A DNA stretch of 64,000 nt from Comamonas odontotermitis (GTDB taxonomy: Bacteria > Pseudomonadota > Gammaproteobacteria > Burkholderiales > Burkholderiaceae_C): contig NZ_JACHKZ010000001.1 in the NCBI RefSeq assembly GCF_014207855.1, forward strand, positions 248,001 to 312,000, read 5' to 3'. A program made the position numbers and the translations under genes. The notes beneath the pieces are model-generated. The model was given only the letters and a program-made list of their open reading frames with translations. It made no database searches and was not told the DNA's origin. This document shows positions 54,385-64,000 of this stretch, piece by piece. Positions within the stretch are counted from its first letter, which is position 1. Each line of letters begins with the position of its first letter.

Positions 54385-54867
54385 TCACACCCCCTTGCGA
54401 GCAGCTTCAATGGCCGCGATATCGATCTTGGTCATGGTCATCATGGCAGCAAATACGCGCTGCGCCGTAGCTGGGTCGGCATTGAAGACGCCCTGCGTCA
54501 GCGCACGTGGGGTGATCTGCCACGATATGCCCCAGCGGTCCTTGCACCAGCCACAGGCGCTTTCCTGGCCGCCGTTGCTCACAACCGCATTCCATAGCCG
54601 GTCGGTCTCCTCCTGGTCATCAGTAGCGATCTGGAACGAAAACGATTCGTTGTGCTGAAAATGCGGCCCGCCGTTGAGCCCGATGCACGGGATACCGGCA
54701 ACGGTGAACTCCACCACCAGCACATCGCCTTGCTTGCCGTCGGGATAGTCGCCGGGTGCGCGGTGGATCTGGCCCACCGTGCTGTCAGGAAAAGTCTGCG
54801 CATAAAAGCGCGCTGCCTCCAGGGCGTCGCCTTGGTACCAGAGGCATATGGTGTTTTTGGGAGTCAT
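54385..54867 (-). CDS. VOC family protein, PhnB-like
   Basis: A 160-residue glyoxalase-fold protein of the PhnB / 3-demethylubiquinone-9 3-methyltransferase-like group: ICLWYQGDALEAARFYAQTF at the start, AGIPCIGLNGGPHFQHNESF in the middle and CGWCKDRWGISWQITP at the end. Usually a cytoplasmic homodimer; the substrate is unknown. Confidence 0.9.
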   Translation of the reverse strand: MTPKNTICLWYQGDALEAARFYAQTFPDSTVGQIHRAPGDYPDGKQGDVLVVEFTVAGIPCIGLNGGPHFQHNESFSFQIATDDQEETDRLWNAVVSNGGQESACGWCKDRWGISWQITPRALTQGVFNADPATAQRVFAAMMTMTKIDIAAIEAARKGV

Positions 54868-55105
54868 GCAAAAGTCTCCCGCTGGGTCTGTTCAACCTGA
54901 CGGGCACCATGGTCGCCCGCCGCAACCAAGCTACAGGGTAATACCGTTCACATGAACAAGGGGTAACCAGGGCGTACGGATCGCGTCCAGATGTGCGTCC
55001 AGATGTGATCTCGACGTCTTTTGCTATATAAATATTAGCAATCAGTGCTTCACAGCTAAGCGCCAACGGGTCTTTTGATACGTGAATCGGTGCCTGCGCT
55101 GCACG

Positions 55106-55351
55106 TCACTCACGCGCACTGCGCTTTTGCTCGCGCAGCATGAACAGATAGAGACTCTCCACCTTCTCGCGGGCCCAGGGCGTCTTGCGCAGAAACTTCA
55201 GGCTGGAGTTGATGCTAGGGTCGAGCGTAAAGCAGCGCACCGGAATGCGCGCCCCAAGCCCCGGCCAGCCAAAGTAATCCACCAGCTCGTTCAGGATGCG
55301 CTCCAGCGTCATGCCGTGAAGAGGGTTGCGAGGTTGCTCAGAGAGGGTCAT
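55106..55351 (-). CDS. VF530 family (DUF2132) DNA-binding-like protein
   Basis: An 81-residue protein with [20 protein letters not shown] and [20 protein letters not shown], the two helices and loop that define VF530. The fold resembles that of small DNA-binding proteins, but the role is not established. Monocistronic. The start at 55351 (MTLSEQPR) is in keeping with the family. Confidence 0.88.
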   Translation of the reverse strand: MTLSEQPRNPLHGMTLERILNELVDYFGWPGLGARIPVRCFTLDPSINSSLKFLRKTPWAREKVESLYLFMLREQKRSARE

Positions 55352-55491
55352 GGCGCCATTGTCGCCCAGTACAGCCCTGCAAGGCTTGTACCGGGTAACA
55401 GGCAAGGGCCCGTATGCAAAAATTATGCATGTTGGCGCCACTCCTTTGGCACAGCCTGCGCCGTCGCGCCGCAAGCAGGCTTGAAGGCGAT

Positions 55492-56538
55492 TCAGAAGCG
55501 GTGGCGTATGCCCGCCCCGATGCTGCCCTCCGCGCCATGGCCCGAGAGCCTGTCGCTCAAGTAGATGGCGTACACGTCGGTGCGCTTCGACAGCTGGTGG
55601 TCATAACCCACAGCCCAGTTGGTGCGGCGGCTATCGTCTGTATTGGACGCATCGCGCCGGGTGCGCGCCACCGAGGCCATGAATTTGCCTGCCGCGCCCA
55701 CCGGAACACCCACGCCCAGTTGAGCAGTGTTGGCCCTGGTGCCCAAATCAGGGGTGCGCGCCCGCTGCCACTGGCCGTAGACCTTGGCCATGCCCAGGTC
55801 GTAGGAGGCAGCAGCCAGCAGCGCCGACTGGCGGGTGATGCTGGTGCCATCCAGCCCCGGCCCGTACTGCACGGTTTGCGCAACCAACGCTGCCGCGAGG
55901 GGCCCCTGCGCATAGTTGATGGCCAGGCTTTTGTTGCTGCGGCCGTGGTCGCTTGCCTGTTCTCCAAAACCATAGGAAACATCGGCACGAAAACCGCCAA
56001 TGGTCGGCGAGGTGTATTGCACGGTGTTGTTCCACACGCTGTCGCCCAGCACTGCGCGGTCGTATGCCACCTGCCAAGTCTGGAGCATGATGGGAGAGAA
56101 CTGCAGCGAGCCGCCGAATGGATCGAACTGGCCGCTGGCCACAAACAGCCGGTTGGTCTGCCGCCCGGCAGATACTTGCCCGAAACCGCCAGCAAGCCCT
56201 ACCCAGGCGTTGCGCGACAGAAAAGGATCGGCGCTGTTGCGTCCGTTCGCTCCACTGTCGGTCTGAAAAAAGCTCTCCAGCGCAAACAGTGCCTTGAGGC
56301 CGCCTCCGAGGTCTTCGCTGCCGCGCAGGCCCCAGTAGGAGGTGGTCATGCCATTGCTGTTGACAACCAGGGTGCGCGCCAACTGGTCGCTGCGCCGCAT
56401 GGAGCCGACATAGGCGTCCACCAGCCCGTACAGCTGCACGCTGCTGCTGTCGGCGGCCCGGGCAGGCGCATGAACAGCCGTGGTGCCGCCAGCCACCAGC
56501 GCCACTGCGGCGGCATATGCAGAGAATGAAGTTTGCAT
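55492..56538 (-). CDS. Gram-negative porin
   Basis: A 348-residue outer-membrane beta-barrel of the beta-proteobacterial trimeric porin family. Signal peptide ([20 protein letters not shown], cut near RAA), then [40 protein letters not shown] and a C-terminal Phe (GIRHRF) required for barrel assembly. It lies 11 bases after the Bug receptor gene, so both are likely one operon importing the same solute. Confidence 0.92.
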   Translation of the reverse strand: MQTSFSAYAAAVALVAGGTTAVHAPARAADSSSVQLYGLVDAYVGSMRRSDQLARTLVVNSNGMTTSYWGLRGSEDLGGGLKALFALESFFQTDSGANGRNSADPFLSRNAWVGLAGGFGQVSAGRQTNRLFVASGQFDPFGGSLQFSPIMLQTWQVAYDRAVLGDSVWNNTVQYTSPTIGGFRADVSYGFGEQASDHGRSNKSLAINYAQGPLAAALVAQTVQYGPGLDGTSITRQSALLAAASYDLGMAKVYGQWQRARTPDLGTRANTAQLGVGVPVGAAGKFMASVARTRRDASNTDDSRRTNWAVGYDHQLSKRTDVYAIYLSDRLSGHGAEGSIGAGIRHRF

Positions 56539-56549
56539 GGATGCGCCCC

Positions 56550-57527
56550 TTACTGCTTTGGAATGCCGGCACGCTGGATCACGGCGCCCCAGCGCTGGAT
56601 TTCGCTCTCCAGCAGCGCCGCCTGCTGCTCGGCGGTGCTGCCCCGCGCCTCCACGCCCAGGCCCTGCAGGCGTTGCTTCACATCGGGCAGAGCCAGCGCA
56701 GCGTTGGCCGCCTGGTTGAGCCGCGCGATGACGGACTGAGGCGTCTTTGCCGGTGCTGCCAGCGCATTCCACGAGGCCACGCTGAAGCCCTTGGCCACCG
56801 GATCGCTCTCGGCCACGGTCGGAACCTGCGGCAGCCCGGGCGCGCGCTTGTCGCCCATGACGGCCAGTGCCCGCAATACCTTGCCGCTGACCTGCGCCAT
56901 CACCGGCGCGAGAATTTCAACGGCCGCATCCACCTGCTTGCCACGCAGCGCATTGAGCACGGCGGGCGAGCCATTGAAAGGCACGATCTGCACGTCGATG
57001 CCCAGCGTGGTCTTGAGCAGCTCTGCCGCCAGGTGCTGCGTGCTGCCCATATTGATGGTGCCGATATTGAGCTTGCCAGGCCGCGCCTTGGCCTGGGCGA
57101 CCAGATCCTGCAGCGAGCGGATCGGGCTGTCCTGCGGCACCAGCACAGCCAGGTCGAAATAGCCCAGCGTCGAGATCGGAGCAAAGTCCTTCGCCGCGTT
57201 GTAGGAAAGCGACTTGAACAGACCTTCTGCCACCGCGTTGGCATTGGACATGAGCAGCAGCGTGAGGCCATCGGGCGCGGCCCGCACCACCTGCTCGGCA
57301 GCCACCACGCCACCCGCACCCGGCTTGTTGTCCACAATGATGGGCTGGCCGCCGAGCAGCTCGGTCATTTTCTGCGCCACGATGCGCACGGTGAGATCGG
57401 CTACGCCCCCCGGGCCGAAGGGCACCATGATGCGGATGGGTTTGGAAGAAAATGATGGCTGGGCACCTGCCGCCAACGGCATGGCCCCCAATGCCAGCAG
57501 GGCGCTGGCAAACTGTCGTCTTTGCAT
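56550..57527 (-). CDS. Tripartite tricarboxylate transporter (Bug) substrate-binding protein
   Basis: A 325-residue periplasmic receptor. Signal peptide (ASALLALGAMPLAAGA), then KPIRIMVPFGPGGVADLTVR, the first ligand-loop block of Bug proteins, and PIIVDNKPGAGGVVAAEQVV, the second. Bug receptors bind carboxylates such as citrate, aspartate or aromatic acids, usually for a TctAB permease that is not nearby. A TctD/TctE-like pair lies 3.7 kb downstream. Confidence 0.92.
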   Translation of the reverse strand: MQRRQFASALLALGAMPLAAGAQPSFSSKPIRIMVPFGPGGVADLTVRIVAQKMTELLGGQPIIVDNKPGAGGVVAAEQVVRAAPDGLTLLLMSNANAVAEGLFKSLSYNAAKDFAPISTLGYFDLAVLVPQDSPIRSLQDLVAQAKARPGKLNIGTINMGSTQHLAAELLKTTLGIDVQIVPFNGSPAVLNALRGKQVDAAVEILAPVMAQVSGKVLRALAVMGDKRAPGLPQVPTVAESDPVAKGFSVASWNALAAPAKTPQSVIARLNQAANAALALPDVKQRLQGLGVEARGSTAEQQAALLESEIQRWGAVIQRAGIPKQ

Positions 57528-57624
57528 GTGAAGTCTCCTGTAGAGCCCACACTGTGGCCAAAATCGATGCTGCTGAGCACTGCCTCCGAGCGGCTAGCAG
57601 ATATGCCCGTTCGGCATGGCTGCG

Positions 57625-58080
57625 CTACAGTTCCTCGTCTCCCGCTCCCTCCAGCACCTTGCGCACCACATCACCGCCAAAACCGCGGCTGGCCAGAAAA
57701 CGCATATGCTTTGCCCGCTCCTGCGGCGTGGAGGGCTGCTCGCCAAAGCGGCGGCGCCACACTTCCCGGGCCCGCTGCAGCTCGGTGCCCCGCAGGCGAT
57801 CCATGGCGTCGGCGATCAGCTCGGCATCCACACCCTTTTGGCGTAACTCCTGCGCAACGCGATTGGCGCCAAAGCGCGCCGCCTTGGTATGGAGCACGCT
57901 GTCCACAAGACGCTCGGCACTGATGAAGCCCTTGGCTTCAAGCGCGTCCAGCACCACGTTCAGGTCGTCGCCTTCTTCTACATGCGGGCGAAGCTTGGCC
58001 ACCAGCTCGGCGCGCGAGTGCTCGCGCTGCGCCAGATAGCGCAATGCACGGCCTTGGAGGGAGAGTTTGGCAAATGACAT
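57625..58080 (-). CDS. recX: RecA regulatory protein RecX
   Basis: A 151-residue helical protein that limits RecA filament growth. SLQGRALRYLAQREHSRAEL, GFISAERLVDSVLHTKAARF and RFLASRGFGGDVVRKVLEG are the family repeats. It lies 102 bases after recA on the same strand, the standard place, with a small palindromic repeat between them. Confidence 0.93.
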   Translation of the reverse strand: MSFAKLSLQGRALRYLAQREHSRAELVAKLRPHVEEGDDLNVVLDALEAKGFISAERLVDSVLHTKAARFGANRVAQELRQKGVDAELIADAMDRLRGTELQRAREVWRRRFGEQPSTPQERAKHMRFLASRGFGGDVVRKVLEGAGDEEL

Positions 58081-58110
58081 TCCGAATGGCATCCGAATTG
58101 CTATAAAACA

Positions 58111-58151
58111 AATAGCTGCCTGTGCACATCTACTGTGCGCAAGCAGCTATT
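58111..58151. repeat. Small palindromic intergenic repeat, copy 2
   Basis: AATAGCTGC … GCAGCTATT arms, same as copy 1 at 19232-19272, with a GTGCAC/GTGCGC core. It lies between recA and recX and may weaken readthrough from recA. Confidence 0.7.
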
Positions 58152-58182
58152 CTTACTCAAACCAATGGATGGCGGGCTCGGA

Positions 58183-59259
<1,077 letters not shown>

Positions 59260-59307
59260 GGATTTGTCCTTGCGTTTAACAGTCATGTCGTATGGATTTC
59301 TATCCAG

Positions 59308-59323
59308 CTGTTTGCATATACAG
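59308..59323 (-). promoter_or_regulatory. LexA (SOS) box of recA
   Basis: CTGTTTGCATATACAG, CTGT-N8-ACAG form with matched ends, 49 bases upstream of the recA start. Confidence 0.88.
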
Positions 59324-59379
59324 ACTGGATGCTTGAACAGTAGTTTAGGGGATTGGTATATTTTATAAAATCATTTTTT

Positions 59380-59398
59380 TAGTCAGTTTAGTTGACTA
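59380..59398. promoter_or_regulatory. Palindromic operator upstream of the MarR gene
   Basis: TAGTCA and TGACTA separated by 7 bases, next to TATATAAA, 59 bases before the MarR gene start. It fits a MarR-family operator, probably autoregulatory. Confidence 0.6.
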
Positions 59399-59456
59399 TA
59401 TATAAAATACCGACACCGACCTGATCTGGCAAAAAACCCTTTGTTTTCAAAGACCC

Positions 59457-59957
59457 ATGTCCATTCTGCTTCCCCACTTGCCTGACGACAGCTGGCGCCT
59501 GACGCACCTGGGCCGCCTTCTGGGCCATGCCATGCGCCGCTTCGATGCCCGCGTGCTGCAGCTGATGGCGCAGGACGAGGCAGTACCGCTTGCCCTGTCG
59601 AACCTGGCAGCGCGCGACCAGGTGAGCGCCGCCCATATCCACATCACCCGGCACCTGGCGCTGGCCGGAGACCGTCTGACCGATCTGGCCGAACGCGCAG
59701 GCATGAGCAAGCAGGCCATGGCCAACCTGGTGGACCAGTGCGAAGCCTGGGGGCTGGTGACGCGAGCGAGCGATCCACGCGACGCACGCGCCCGCATCGT
59801 GCGCTTTACGGGCACCGGCCTGCTGTGGCTGCAGGCTTTCGAGCGGGCGGTGACGCTGGCAGAGGCCGAGTTCCGCGCCGAGGTGGGCGACGAAGTGGCG
59901 ACGGTGGTGAAACTGGGGCTGGAGGCGTATTGCGGCAGCGATGACCAGGTTTTCTAA
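59457..59957 (+). CDS. MarR family transcriptional regulator
   Basis: A 166-residue winged-helix regulator: AAHIHITRHLALAGDRLTDL, LAERAGMSKQAMANLVDQCE as the recognition helix and ASDPRDARARIVRFTGTG as the wing. Divergent from recA. Target and ligand are unknown. Confidence 0.9.
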   Translation: MSILLPHLPDDSWRLTHLGRLLGHAMRRFDARVLQLMAQDEAVPLALSNLAARDQVSAAHIHITRHLALAGDRLTDLAERAGMSKQAMANLVDQCEAWGLVTRASDPRDARARIVRFTGTGLLWLQAFERAVTLAEAEFRAEVGDEVATVVKLGLEAYCGSDDQVF

Positions 59958-60011
59958 AAAATAGCAAAAAGCAGCCAAAAAGCGGCTCCAGCACCCATCA
60001 AGCAACCGCTC

Positions 60012-60941
60012 CTAGCTCCGTTTTTCGAAACGGTAGAAAAGGTTGGGCTCGGAGACCAGATACAGCGCTCCAGCGCCATCCATGGCCACGCCTTCGGGCT
60101 GGGGAATGGTGCGCTCCAGCCCGCTTTCGCCCGCCCACAGCGGCATCATGCCGGCCAGATCGCCATTGCGGTCATATTCGTACAGTACCGACGACTCTTC
60201 CCCCAGCAGCAGCAGGTTGCCCGTACGGGGATCGACCTCGACCGACGCCAGATCAGTGGTGGGCAGGCCGGTGGGATCGGCTGGCCCCCACGACTCGATA
60301 GCCACGGGGGGCGATACGCCAGCGCCAGGGGAGAAAGCAGGCAGGTTGATGCGCAATACCCGCATGGGCCATTTTTCCGTCACAGCAACGAGTTGGCGGC
60401 GCTGCCCGTCCCAGCTCAGCCCTTCCACCCCAAAGTTCTTGATCTCCGCATCGCCCAGCGCCAGCGACTGGCCCTGGGTCAGCACCACCTGTCGGACTCC
60501 CGGCACGATCTCCACCCAGTGAACACGGTTGCGGCGCTCGTCGGCAACGGCAAACCAGTTGCCTTCGATATGGGCAATCCCTTCAGGATCATCGGCGCCA
60601 TCCAGGGGCATGAGGCGCAGCAGCTCGCCCCTGGTGCTCAGCTCGGCCACGCTGGGTGGGCGGTTGATCACGGCGAACAAGGTATTGGTGTGCGGGCTGT
60701 AGGTCAGACCCGAGAGATTGTCGCGGATGCCGGTGACCGGCTTGGCTTGCTCCTGGGCTCGGTAGCGCGCCAGTTGCGCGTTCGCGGCAGGGGCCGCGCG
60801 CTCCCCGGCCATCGCACCGCGCCAGGGCAGGCGCATGGTATTGAGCTGCAGGAAGGCTGCAACCAACAACAACAGCACCATGGCTGCCGCTACACGGCGG
60901 CCTCGCAACGCCCGCCCCAATGCCTGGATATCCAGTTTCAT
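60012..60941 (-). CDS. SdiA-regulated domain protein (YjiK-like)
   Basis: A 309-residue protein with one N-terminal membrane helix (VAAAMVLLLLVAAFLQL) and a periplasmic six-bladed beta-propeller-like domain: RDNLSGLTYSPHTNTLFAVI, ADDPEGIAHIEGNWFAVADE and NFGVEGLSWDGQRRQLVAVT. This is the SdiA-regulated/YjiK family, possibly phytase-like, function not established. Convergent with the MarR gene. Confidence 0.87.
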   Translation of the reverse strand: MKLDIQALGRALRGRRVAAAMVLLLLVAAFLQLNTMRLPWRGAMAGERAAPAANAQLARYRAQEQAKPVTGIRDNLSGLTYSPHTNTLFAVINRPPSVAELSTRGELLRLMPLDGADDPEGIAHIEGNWFAVADERRNRVHWVEIVPGVRQVVLTQGQSLALGDAEIKNFGVEGLSWDGQRRQLVAVTEKWPMRVLRINLPAFSPGAGVSPPVAIESWGPADPTGLPTTDLASVEVDPRTGNLLLLGEESSVLYEYDRNGDLAGMMPLWAGESGLERTIPQPEGVAMDGAGALYLVSEPNLFYRFEKRS

Positions 60942-61184
60942 CCCACCTTGCCTGGTTGAACACGCCTGTGCGCCAGGGCACCATGCCGGGGCTGAAAACG
61001 CGTACGCGCATGGTACGCGATGCCATGCGGCATTTTTGTGACGCGGTCATGCCACACACGCAAAGCCGTGCAACGGCATGCCGGCACGACGCCGCCCCCC
61101 GCAGACCGCCAATCACCATATAGGGCGTCAACAGGCTCTAGAATCAGCCGAAACAGCGCGCAGCGCATACCAACAGGAGACCCC

Positions 61185-61865
61185 ATGCGAATTCTGATTG
61201 CCGAAGACGACCAGGTGCTGGCCGACGGCCTGCTGCGCAGTCTGCGCAACTCAGGCGCCGTGGTGGACCACGTGGCCACCGGCACCGAAGCCGATGCCGC
61301 ACTGATGGCCAACAACGAGTTTGACCTGCTGATCCTTGACCTGGGCCTGCCCAAGATGCACGGCCTGGAAGTGCTCAAAAGGCTGCGCGCGCGCGGCTCG
61401 GCGATACCAGTGTTGATTCTCACAGCCGCCGAAAGTGTGGATGAGCGCGTGCAAGGCCTCGATCTGGGGGCCGATGACTACATGGCCAAGCCCTTTGCGC
61501 TGTCGGAGCTGGAAGCCCGCGTGCGCGCCCTCACGCGCCGCAGCGCAGGCATGAGCACCACCCTGATCCAGCATGGCCCGCTGGAATACGATCAGGCAGG
61601 GCGCGTAGCCACGCTGGAAGGCCGGATGCTGGAGCTGTCCGCACGCGAGCTGGGTCTGCTGGAAGTGCTGCTGCAGCGCAGCGGCCGCCTCGTCAGCAAG
61701 GACCAGCTGGTCGAGCGCCTGTGTGAATGGGGCGAAGAAGTCAGCACCAATGCGATCGAGGTGTACATCCACCGCCTGCGCAAGAAAATCGAGAAAGGCC
61801 CGGTGCGCATTGCCACGGTGCGCGGCCTGGGCTATTGCCTCGAAAAGATCCAGCCTGCGGCGTAA
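61185..61865 (+). CDS. OmpR/PhoB family response regulator, TctD-like
   Basis: A 226-residue regulator: receiver domain (MRILIAEDDQVLADGLLRSL; phospho-Asp in LLILDLGLPKMHG; Lys in DDYMAKPFALSELE) and C-terminal winged helix (ELSARELGLLEVLLQRSGRL; NAIEVYIHRLRKKIEKGPVR). Followed 68 bases later by its kinase. Homologues named TctD control tricarboxylate transporters. Confidence 0.93.
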   Translation: MRILIAEDDQVLADGLLRSLRNSGAVVDHVATGTEADAALMANNEFDLLILDLGLPKMHGLEVLKRLRARGSAIPVLILTAAESVDERVQGLDLGADDYMAKPFALSELEARVRALTRRSAGMSTTLIQHGPLEYDQAGRVATLEGRMLELSARELGLLEVLLQRSGRLVSKDQLVERLCEWGEEVSTNAIEVYIHRLRKKIEKGPVRIATVRGLGYCLEKIQPAA

Positions 61866-61933
61866 TCATCATTTCATAGCGGCCAGCGCTTGGCACATCA
61901 GCGCTGGGAGCATTTTTTACCACAAGGACAGCC

Positions 61934-63394
61934 TTGGCCCTGTTTCGCGGTGAGCAGCGTTCCCTGTTCGGTGAGATCCTCGACTGGATGCTCACCCCGC
62001 TGTTGCTGCTGTGGCCGGTATCGCTTGCGCTGACCTGGCTGGTGGCGCAGAACCTGGCCAACAAGCCCTTCGACCGCGCACTGGAGTACAACGCCCACGC
62101 GCTGGCCCAACTGGTGAGCGTGCATGGCGGCCAGACCTATTTCAACCTGCCCCAGCCTGCCAGCGAAATCCTGCGTGCCGACGACTCGGACGCCGTGTAC
62201 TACCAGGTAACGGCGCCCAATGGTCGGTTTCTGGCTGGCGAATCGGAACTGCCCTCGCCCCAGGATGACCAGGAGCGCCCCGTCGGTCTGGTGCAGCTGC
62301 GCGACGCCGAACTGCGCGGCGTGGACGTGCGGATTGCCTGGATCTGGGTACGCCTGTCACTGCCCGAGCCCAATCTGGCGCTGATCCAGGTGGCCGAGAC
62401 GCGCGAAAAGCGCAGCGTGCTGGCGACGGAAATCATCAAGGGCGTGATGCTGCCGCAGTTCGTCATCCTGCCGCTGGCGGTGCTGCTGGTATGGCTGGCG
62501 CTGGCACGCGGCATCAAGCCGCTGCACCAGCTGGAGGAGCGCATCCGCGCCCGCAAGCCCGATGACCTCTCGCCCATCAACCACAAGGATGTTCCACTCG
62601 AAGTGGTGCCGCTGGTCGATTCGGTCAACGACCTGCTGGGGCGCCTCAACGACTCGCTGGCCACCCAGAAGCGCTTTCTGGCCGACGCGGCCCACCAGCT
62701 CAAGACGCCGCTGGCGGGGCTGCGCATGCAGGCCGAAATGGCCCAGCGCGCCGATGCCAATGCCGCAGACCTGAAGCTGTCGCTGCAGCAGATCGGGCGC
62801 TCCAGCATGCGCGCCACCCACACCGTCAACCAGTTGCTGTCGCTCGCCCGCGCCGAGGGCCCCGGCGCGCTGCTGCAGCGCAGGCCCTGCAACATGGCCG
62901 AAATCGTGCTCGATGCCATGCACGACGGCATAGACCGCGCGCTGGCCAAGCACATCGATATGGGCTATGAAGGCATGCAGACGGACGACCTGGAGGTGTG
63001 GGTCAACGGCAACGCCACATTGCTGGGCGAGTTGGTGCGCAACCTGCTGGACAACGCCATCAACTACACGCCTTCCAGCGCCAGCACGCCGGGCATCATC
63101 AATGTGCGCCTCTTGGCCGACCCCTTTGGCCACGTGCTGGTGCTGCAGGTAGAGAACTCCGGCCCCGGCATTGCCGAGGAGGACCGCGAACATATCTTCC
63201 AGCCCTTCTACCGCGTGCTGGGCAGCGAGGTCGATGGCTCCGGGCTGGGCCTGCCCATCGTGCAGGAAATCGCGCGCCAGCATGGCGCCAGCGTCACCCT
63301 GGAAGACGCCTATCCCAAGCAGGTACAGCGCGGTGTGGTGTTCAGCGTGCGGCTACCGACGACCAAGGCGCCCACCCTGGCCAGCCCTGTCTGA
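61934..63394 (+). CDS. Sensor histidine kinase, TctE-like
   Basis: A 486-residue kinase with two membrane helices (LLLLWPVSLALTWLVAQNL and LPQFVILPLAVLLVWLALAR) around a periplasmic 2CSK_N-type sensor, then phospho-acceptor His in LADAAHQLKTPLAGLRMQAE, N-box NLLDNAINYTPSS and G-boxes PFYRVLGSEVDGSGLGLPIV. AAGGA lies 6 bases before a TTG start at 61934; the next ATG at 61988 would cut off residues before the first helix. It could sense a carboxylate for the Bug/porin pair nearby. Confidence 0.92.
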   Translation: MALFRGEQRSLFGEILDWMLTPLLLLWPVSLALTWLVAQNLANKPFDRALEYNAHALAQLVSVHGGQTYFNLPQPASEILRADDSDAVYYQVTAPNGRFLAGESELPSPQDDQERPVGLVQLRDAELRGVDVRIAWIWVRLSLPEPNLALIQVAETREKRSVLATEIIKGVMLPQFVILPLAVLLVWLALARGIKPLHQLEERIRARKPDDLSPINHKDVPLEVVPLVDSVNDLLGRLNDSLATQKRFLADAAHQLKTPLAGLRMQAEMAQRADANAADLKLSLQQIGRSSMRATHTVNQLLSLARAEGPGALLQRRPCNMAEIVLDAMHDGIDRALAKHIDMGYEGMQTDDLEVWVNGNATLLGELVRNLLDNAINYTPSSASTPGIINVRLLADPFGHVLVLQVENSGPGIAEEDREHIFQPFYRVLGSEVDGSGLGLPIVQEIARQHGASVTLEDAYPKQVQRGVVFSVRLPTTKAPTLASPV

Positions 63395-63457
63395 AGGCAC
63401 AGCTGCAGCACCCGGACTGCCCGCTGTGGCTCACTGCCGATGTCGCTCGCGGCTACT

Positions 63458-63937
63458 TCAGGTACTGGCGCACCTGTGCAATCCAGCTGGCGCGAGCTTG
63501 GGCGTTGGCAAAGCTGGACGCGGGATAACCACGGCCTCAAACGGGCCAACATAGACCGCCACGATGCAGGGGTAGTCGCGCACGCGCGTCACGCCCGGCC
63601 AGCGGTTGAGGGTTTCGTAGGTCTGTGTCCAGTCCGTCAAACCCTGAGGGCTGGGTTGCACCACATGTTCGGTCAGCACACGATTGTGTCGACTGCACAG
63701 GTATGCAGCGTTGAACAGCCATTGCAGCATCCACAGCGCGCAATAACCCGCCACGGCATGCCATACCAGTGAAACAACGGTTTCGTCGGTCATCCACCCT
63801 ATCACGCCGACTCCCAGCGCGCACAAGCCATTGAACCCTTGCGCAACGATCGAGTGGAACTGGTGAATGCAGTTAAAAAACCAGAAATGCACAAAACGCA
63901 GCCGGTAACGCAGCGCACTGCCGTCTAGCAGTTCCAT
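63458..63937 (-). CDS. YcxB-like membrane protein
   Basis: A 159-residue protein with two helices (FNGLCALGVGVIGW and VWHAVAGYCALWMLQWLF) and a C-terminal YcxB-type domain (TEHVVQPSPQGLTDW, TRVRDYPCIVAVYVGPFEAV, VIPRPA). Function unknown. Convergent with the kinase gene. Confidence 0.75.
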   Translation of the reverse strand: MELLDGSALRYRLRFVHFWFFNCIHQFHSIVAQGFNGLCALGVGVIGWMTDETVVSLVWHAVAGYCALWMLQWLFNAAYLCSRHNRVLTEHVVQPSPQGLTDWTQTYETLNRWPGVTRVRDYPCIVAVYVGPFEAVVIPRPALPTPKLAPAGLHRCAST

Positions 63938-64000
63938 CTTGGCTCCTTAAGAACGTGTTTACGATCTCCACGCAGCCGCGTTGGAGTGCAATCGGGATGA
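63938..64000. other. Window-edge region, no gene assigned
   Basis: About 60 bases with no recognisable gene start; GC-rich text resembling the border of an insertion element, but too short to judge. Confidence 0.2.

Noticed and set aside
63938..64000. End of an insertion sequence
   Set aside because: Too short to find a transposase or a terminal repeat; the window ends here.

Overview
This window is a high-GC beta-proteobacterial chromosome segment, most likely family Comamonadaceae (the Comamonas/Delftia/Acidovorax group). The evidence is the gene order glnE / yhdP / carbon-nitrogen hydrolase, type 2 argC, recA-recX, Bug-type (TTT) solute receptors, small genes such as the DUF3717/DUF1289 protein, and the small 'aatagctgc…gcagctatt' intergenic repeats. 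No tRNA, rRNA, CRISPR array, phage or intact insertion sequence was recognised.

Layout. 1-3.6 kb: 5' two thirds of an indolepyruvate ferredoxin oxidoreductase gene, preceded by a damaged copy of its own first 20 codons and divergent from an Lrp/AsnC regulator; then a DUF4124 secreted protein. 3.7-5.8 kb: mltA, a tiny membrane protein head to head with it, and an OmpA-type lipoprotein. 5.9-16.6 kb: a FixJ-like two-component pair, a carbon-nitrogen hydrolase, yhdP and glnE. 16.6-24.5 kb: a probable structured RNA, gst, purB, yaeQ, a DUF3717/DUF1289 protein, terC under a yybP-ykoY (Mn2+) riboswitch, a YvlD-family protein and a BepA-like M48 protease.

24.5-34.4 kb is the most distinctive part. 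Two tandem type IV pilin genes behind a sigma-54 promoter are followed, all on the minus strand and mostly overlapping, by a TfpX/TfpZ pilin accessory gene, two GT-C membrane glycosyltransferases, a HAD-UbiA fusion, a DprE1-like oxidase, a DprE2-like reductase and a GtrA protein. The last four resemble the mycobacterial route to polyprenyl-phospho-arabinose, so I read the block as a complete pilin arabinosylation locus. Its two transferase genes and the accessory gene are clearly AT-rich, which suggests transfer.

34.5-39.9 kb: an FHA protein, a second TerC, sucCD and argC. 40-47.8 kb: a seven-gene ABC transporter plus heterotrimeric flavin/iron-sulfur dehydrogenase operon for an amine, opine or D-amino-acid-like substrate, divergent from an IclR regulator with a clear palindromic operator. 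48-57.5 kb: a 50-residue membrane protein, a YddG-like exporter, an unknown two-TM protein, a secreted M20-family hydrolase co-transcribed with a tiny secreted protein resembling only the M20 lid/dimerisation domain, LysE, a VOC protein, VF530, and a Bug receptor-porin pair. 57.6-64 kb: recX-recA with a LexA box, a MarR regulator with its own palindrome, an SdiA-regulated-type protein, a TctD/TctE-like two-component pair and a YcxB-like protein.

All family assignments are by eye from motifs and length; no database search was run.
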